6,877 nt of DNA, from positions 1-6,877 of the forward strand of contig CAINGG010000431.1 in the NCBI GenBank assembly GCA_903848435.1, read 5' to 3'. How positions within the stretch are numbered: the first letter of the stretch is position 1; every line of letters begins with the position of its first letter. The DNA comes from an uncultured Actinomycetes bacterium. GTDB lineage: Bacteria > Actinomycetota > Actinomycetes > S36-B12. The translations under genes were made by a program, and so were the position numbers. A model generated the notes under the pieces. The model did no database searches. It saw nothing but the letters and a program-made list of their open reading frames with translations, and was not told where the DNA came from. Shown one piece after another: positions 4,398-6,877 of this stretch.

Positions 4398-6837
4398 TCC
4401 TCGCGTTGTCAGGGTCGTACATCGGCCGCAGAGATGCGCTCGCCGGGTAGCGCTTGCCCGCGACGTCCACCTCCCAGGCGCCGGAGCTGATGAGGTCGGC
4501 CGTCACCGGCTCACCCGGATCGATCATCGCCAGGCCCACCGCGCCGCCGAGCGTGTGGCCGTAGCTGGCCGCGCGTACGTAGCCGACGGGAACGCCCTCT
4601 CGGTAGACGATCTCGCCGTGGAACATCAGCGGCTCCGGATCGAGCAGGCGCACCTGCGCGAGGCGCTTTGTGAGCGGTCCGGACTCCTTGAGCTTGACCA
4701 CCGCCTCGCGCCCGATGAACTCCTTGTCGAGGTCGACCGCGAAACCGAGGCCAGCCTCGAGGACCGAGTCGGTGTTGTCGATGTCATGGCCGTAGTCGCG
4801 GTAACCCTTCTCCATGCGCAGGCTCGACAGGGCCTTCAGGCCCGTGTGGCGCAGGCCGATCGGGTCGCCGGCCTCACGCAGGCGCTCGTAGACATGCATG
4901 GCCTGCTCGGCGGGAACGTAGAGCTCGTAGCCAAGCTCGCCGAGGTAGGTGATGCGCACGCACAGGGCTCGCGCGTAGCCCAGGTCGATCTCGCGAGCCG
5001 TGCGGAAGGGGAACGCCTCATTCGACATGTCGACCGACGTGATCGACTGAAGCAGCTGGCGCGAGAGCGGGCCTTGCACGTTGATCTGCGCGTAGGCCGA
5101 GGTCATGTCGGTGACATACGCGCGATCGTCACCCATGTGGCGACGCATCCATGACTCCACGTGACGATGAGCGGTGTCGGATGCGACGACCCAGAAGCGA
5201 TCGTCGTCGAGTTTGGTCACGGTCAAGTCGGCCTCGAGCAGGCCGCCGTCGTTGAGCCACTGTGTGTAGGTGATGACGCCCGGGTCCCCGTCCACGCGAT
5301 TGGCCGAGATGCGCTCCAGTGCGCCGCCGGCGTCGGGACCCTGCACGAGGAACTTCGCCATGAACGCCATGTCCATGAGTCCGACGCCCTCGCGGACGGC
5401 GCGGTGCTCGTCGGCCCAATAGTCAAACCAGTTCTGACGGCCCCAGCTCAGCTGAGTGACGACCGGCTCGACGCCCTCGGGGGCGAACCAGTCGGCGCCC
5501 TCCCAGCCGGATACATCGCGGAAGTACGCGCGGTTCTCCACCAGTCGGTCATGGATGGGGGAGCGCTTGACCCCCCGCGCTGTCTGCATCGACCGCCCGG
5601 GGAAGTGCGTCTGGTAGACCATGCCGAGTGACTCGACCGTGCGCGTCGCTCGGTACTGCGGGCTCGTCTGATACGGGTGCAGGCGATCGATGTGGAAACC
5701 TGTGACGTCGACGTCGGGCAGCCCGTCGATGATCCACGTGGCCACCGCGCGGCCAATGCCGCCGCCCGTCAGGATGCCGACGGAGTTGAGGCCAGCGGCG
5801 ACGAAGTAGCCGTCAACCTCGGGTGATTCGCCCACCACGGGTGCCAGATCGGGCGTGAAGGACTCAGGCCCGCAGAAGAACGTGCGGATGCCGACATCCA
5901 TCGAGACGGGCACACGCGCCATGGCCTTCTCGAGGTAGGGACCCATGCGCTCCCAGTCCGGCGGCAGGGTCAGGAACGACGCGTCCTCGGGTATGCCGTC
6001 GACATGCCAGGGGGCGCAGACCGGCTCGAAGAGCCCGATCATCAGGCCGTCGCCCTCGGGGCGGTAATAGCCGTAGGAGCCCGGGTCTTCGAAGACCGGC
6101 AGGGTCGGGTCGAGGCCGGGGATCGTGTCGGTGATGAGGTAGTAGTGCTCGGCAGCCTGATTGGGCACGGTCACGCCCGACTTCGCCGCGAGCTGCCGTG
6201 CCCACATGCCGGCGCAGTTCACGACGTACTCGCACTCGATGTCGCCGTGCTCGGTGCGCACGCCGGTGACGCGGCCGTCCTTGACGATGACGTCGAGCGC
6301 GGGTGTGCCTTCGAGGATCGTCACGCCCTGCATTCGGGCACCCTTGGCCAACGCCATCGTGGCGTCGACGGGATTGACGCGGCCGTCCTGTGGCACGTAG
6401 AAGCCCGCGAGCAGGTCATCAGTCTTGGCCGGCGGGAAGAGGTCGGCGATCTCCTTCGGGGAGATTTCGTGGATCTCCACCCCGCAGAGGCGATTGAACG
6501 CCGATACGCGCCGGTATTCCTCGAGCCGTCCCTCGTCCGCTGCCGCCTCGATGAATCCGATGGGCGCGAAACCGGTGGACTGGCCGGTCTCGGCCTCGAG
6601 TCGGCTGTAGAGGTCGCGCGTGTAGAGGCGCATGCGCGTCGATGTCTCGGAGAACGAGCCGAAGGCGACCATCAGCCCGGCGGCGTGCCAGGTCGTCCCG
6701 GACGTGAGGCGGTCGCGCTCGAGCAGCACGGTGTCGGCGCCCCACCCCAGGGGCCCGAGGTGGTAGGCGACCGAGGTGCCGATGATGCCGCCGCCGATTA
6801 CGACAACGCGGGCCCGCGAGGGCTGCGGCTCCGCCAT
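4387..6837 (-). CDS. dimethylglycine/sarcosine dehydrogenase-type flavoprotein with folate-binding GcvT domain
   Basis: An 816-residue two-part enzyme. Residues 10-370 form a DAO-type FAD oxidoreductase with dinucleotide motif VVVIGGGIIGTS (11-22) and SGTTWHAAGLM, in which His51 corresponds to the histidine that covalently binds FAD in dimethylglycine dehydrogenase. CGPESFTPDLAPVVGE and VAAGLNSVGILTGGG (347-360) complete the flavin site. A linker domain of FAO_M type (about 372-440) leads to an aminomethyltransferase-like GCV_T domain (about 443-700), with Asp537 in GGLLEADLTV at the position of the folate-site catalytic aspartate, and a GCV_T_C barrel (about 720-806). Members oxidatively demethylate dimethylglycine or sarcosine, passing the carbon to tetrahydrofolate as methylene-THF and electrons usually to ETF, or to oxygen in Arthrobacter dimethylglycine oxidase. 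Substrate and acceptor cannot be fixed from sequence. All domains are intact and full length. The gene is monocistronic as far as the window shows, and its 3' end overlaps the CapA gene by 11 bp. Confidence 0.92.
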   Translation of the reverse strand: MAEPQPSRARVVVIGGGIIGTSVAYHLGPLGWGADTVLLERDRLTSGTTWHAAGLMVAFGSFSETSTRMRLYTRDLYSRLEAETGQSTGFAPIGFIEAAADEGRLEEYRRVSAFNRLCGVEIHEISPKEIADLFPPAKTDDLLAGFYVPQDGRVNPVDATMALAKGARMQGVTILEGTPALDVIVKDGRVTGVRTEHGDIECEYVVNCAGMWARQLAAKSGVTVPNQAAEHYYLITDTIPGLDPTLPVFEDPGSYGYYRPEGDGLMIGLFEPVCAPWHVDGIPEDASFLTLPPDWERMGPYLEKAMARVPVSMDVGIRTFFCGPESFTPDLAPVVGESPEVDGYFVAAGLNSVGILTGGGIGRAVATWIIDGLPDVDVTGFHIDRLHPYQTSPQYRATRTVESLGMVYQTHFPGRSMQTARGVKRSPIHDRLVENRAYFRDVSGWEGADWFAPEGVEPVVTQLSWGRQNWFDYWADEHRAVREGVGLMDMAFMAKFLVQGPDAGGALERISANRVDGDPGVITYTQWLNDGGLLEADLTVTKLDDDRFWVVASDTAHRHVESWMRRHMGDDRAYVTDMTSAYAQINVQGPLSRQLLQSITSVDMSNEAFPFRTAREIDLGYARALCVRITYLGELGYELYVPAEQAMHVYERLREAGDPIGLRHTGLKALSSLRMEKGYRDYGHDIDNTDSVLEAGLGFAVDLDKEFIGREAVVKLKESGPLTKRLAQVRLLDPEPLMFHGEIVYREGVPVGYVRAASYGHTLGGAVGLAMIDPGEPVTADLISSGAWEVDVAGKRYPASASLRPMYDPDNARIRA

Positions 6838-6844
6838 GAGCCAG

Positions 6845-6850
6845 ACGCTA
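6845..6850 (-). promoter_or_regulatory. putative -10 element of the flavoprotein gene (leaderless)
   Basis: On the minus strand TAGCGT (TANNNT) ends 7 nt before the ATG at 6837-6835, and no Shine-Dalgarno sequence lies between them. This fits transcription beginning at the A of the start codon. No convincing -35 element is visible in the 27 bp left before the window edge. Confidence 0.35.
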
Positions 6851-6877
6851 TCGCCTCAGGCCTGTGGCACTTCCGCG

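Noticed and set aside
4555..5154. Plus-strand 199-codon frame antisense to the flavoprotein gene, and similar frames at 3249-3953 and 5161-5631
   Set aside because: These are shadows of strongly supported genes (flavoprotein, CapA-like), with no motifs and the composition expected of antisense frames.
1..6877. Mobile element, CRISPR, tRNA/rRNA, phage or new defence-type system
   Set aside because: No transposase, integrase, terminal repeats, regularly spaced repeats or structured RNA genes were seen. The gene set is housekeeping and envelope or metabolic, with uniform codon use by eye.

Overview
The window is high-GC bacterial DNA (about two thirds G+C by eye) with strongly G/C-biased third codon positions. 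Its gene content points to an actinobacterium: an Nei1-type DNA glycosylase closely resembling the mycobacterial form, a DUF3159 membrane protein (an actinobacterial family), and a CapA-like protein of the subgroup common in Streptomyces and relatives. Several genes have a TANNNT -10 hexamer 6-7 nt before the start codon and no ribosome binding site, which fits the leaderless transcripts common in this phylum. The genus cannot be determined from the sequence.

Layout. At the left edge, 1-91 (minus) is the 5' end of a DUF429 gene. Behind it on the same strand, 134-355 holds a short coding-like frame broken by one TAG; it is read as a decayed or miscalled gene. nei1 (354-1163, plus) diverges from it, the two ATGs sharing a CATG. 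nei1 converges on the DUF3159 gene (1144-1818, minus) with a 20-bp overlap of their 3' ends. A 53-bp divergent control region separates DUF3159 from a secreted eight-cysteine protein of unknown family (1872-2930, plus). After a further 105 bp comes a membrane-anchored CapA-family protein (3036-4397, plus). It converges, with an 11-bp overlap, on a large two-part flavoprotein of the dimethylglycine/sarcosine dehydrogenase family (4387-6837, minus), which fills the right end.

Function. The genes do not form one pathway. They cover DNA base-excision repair (nei1), an inner-membrane protein of unknown role, two exported proteins acting at or outside the envelope, and catabolism of N-methylated glycine derivatives linked to folate one-carbon metabolism. 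There are no RNA genes, CRISPR arrays, insertion sequences or attachment sites. I found no convincing new multi-gene system. The points most worth a second look are the TAG-interrupted frame, the unassigned secreted protein, and the matched leaderless promoters in the 1819-1871 gap.
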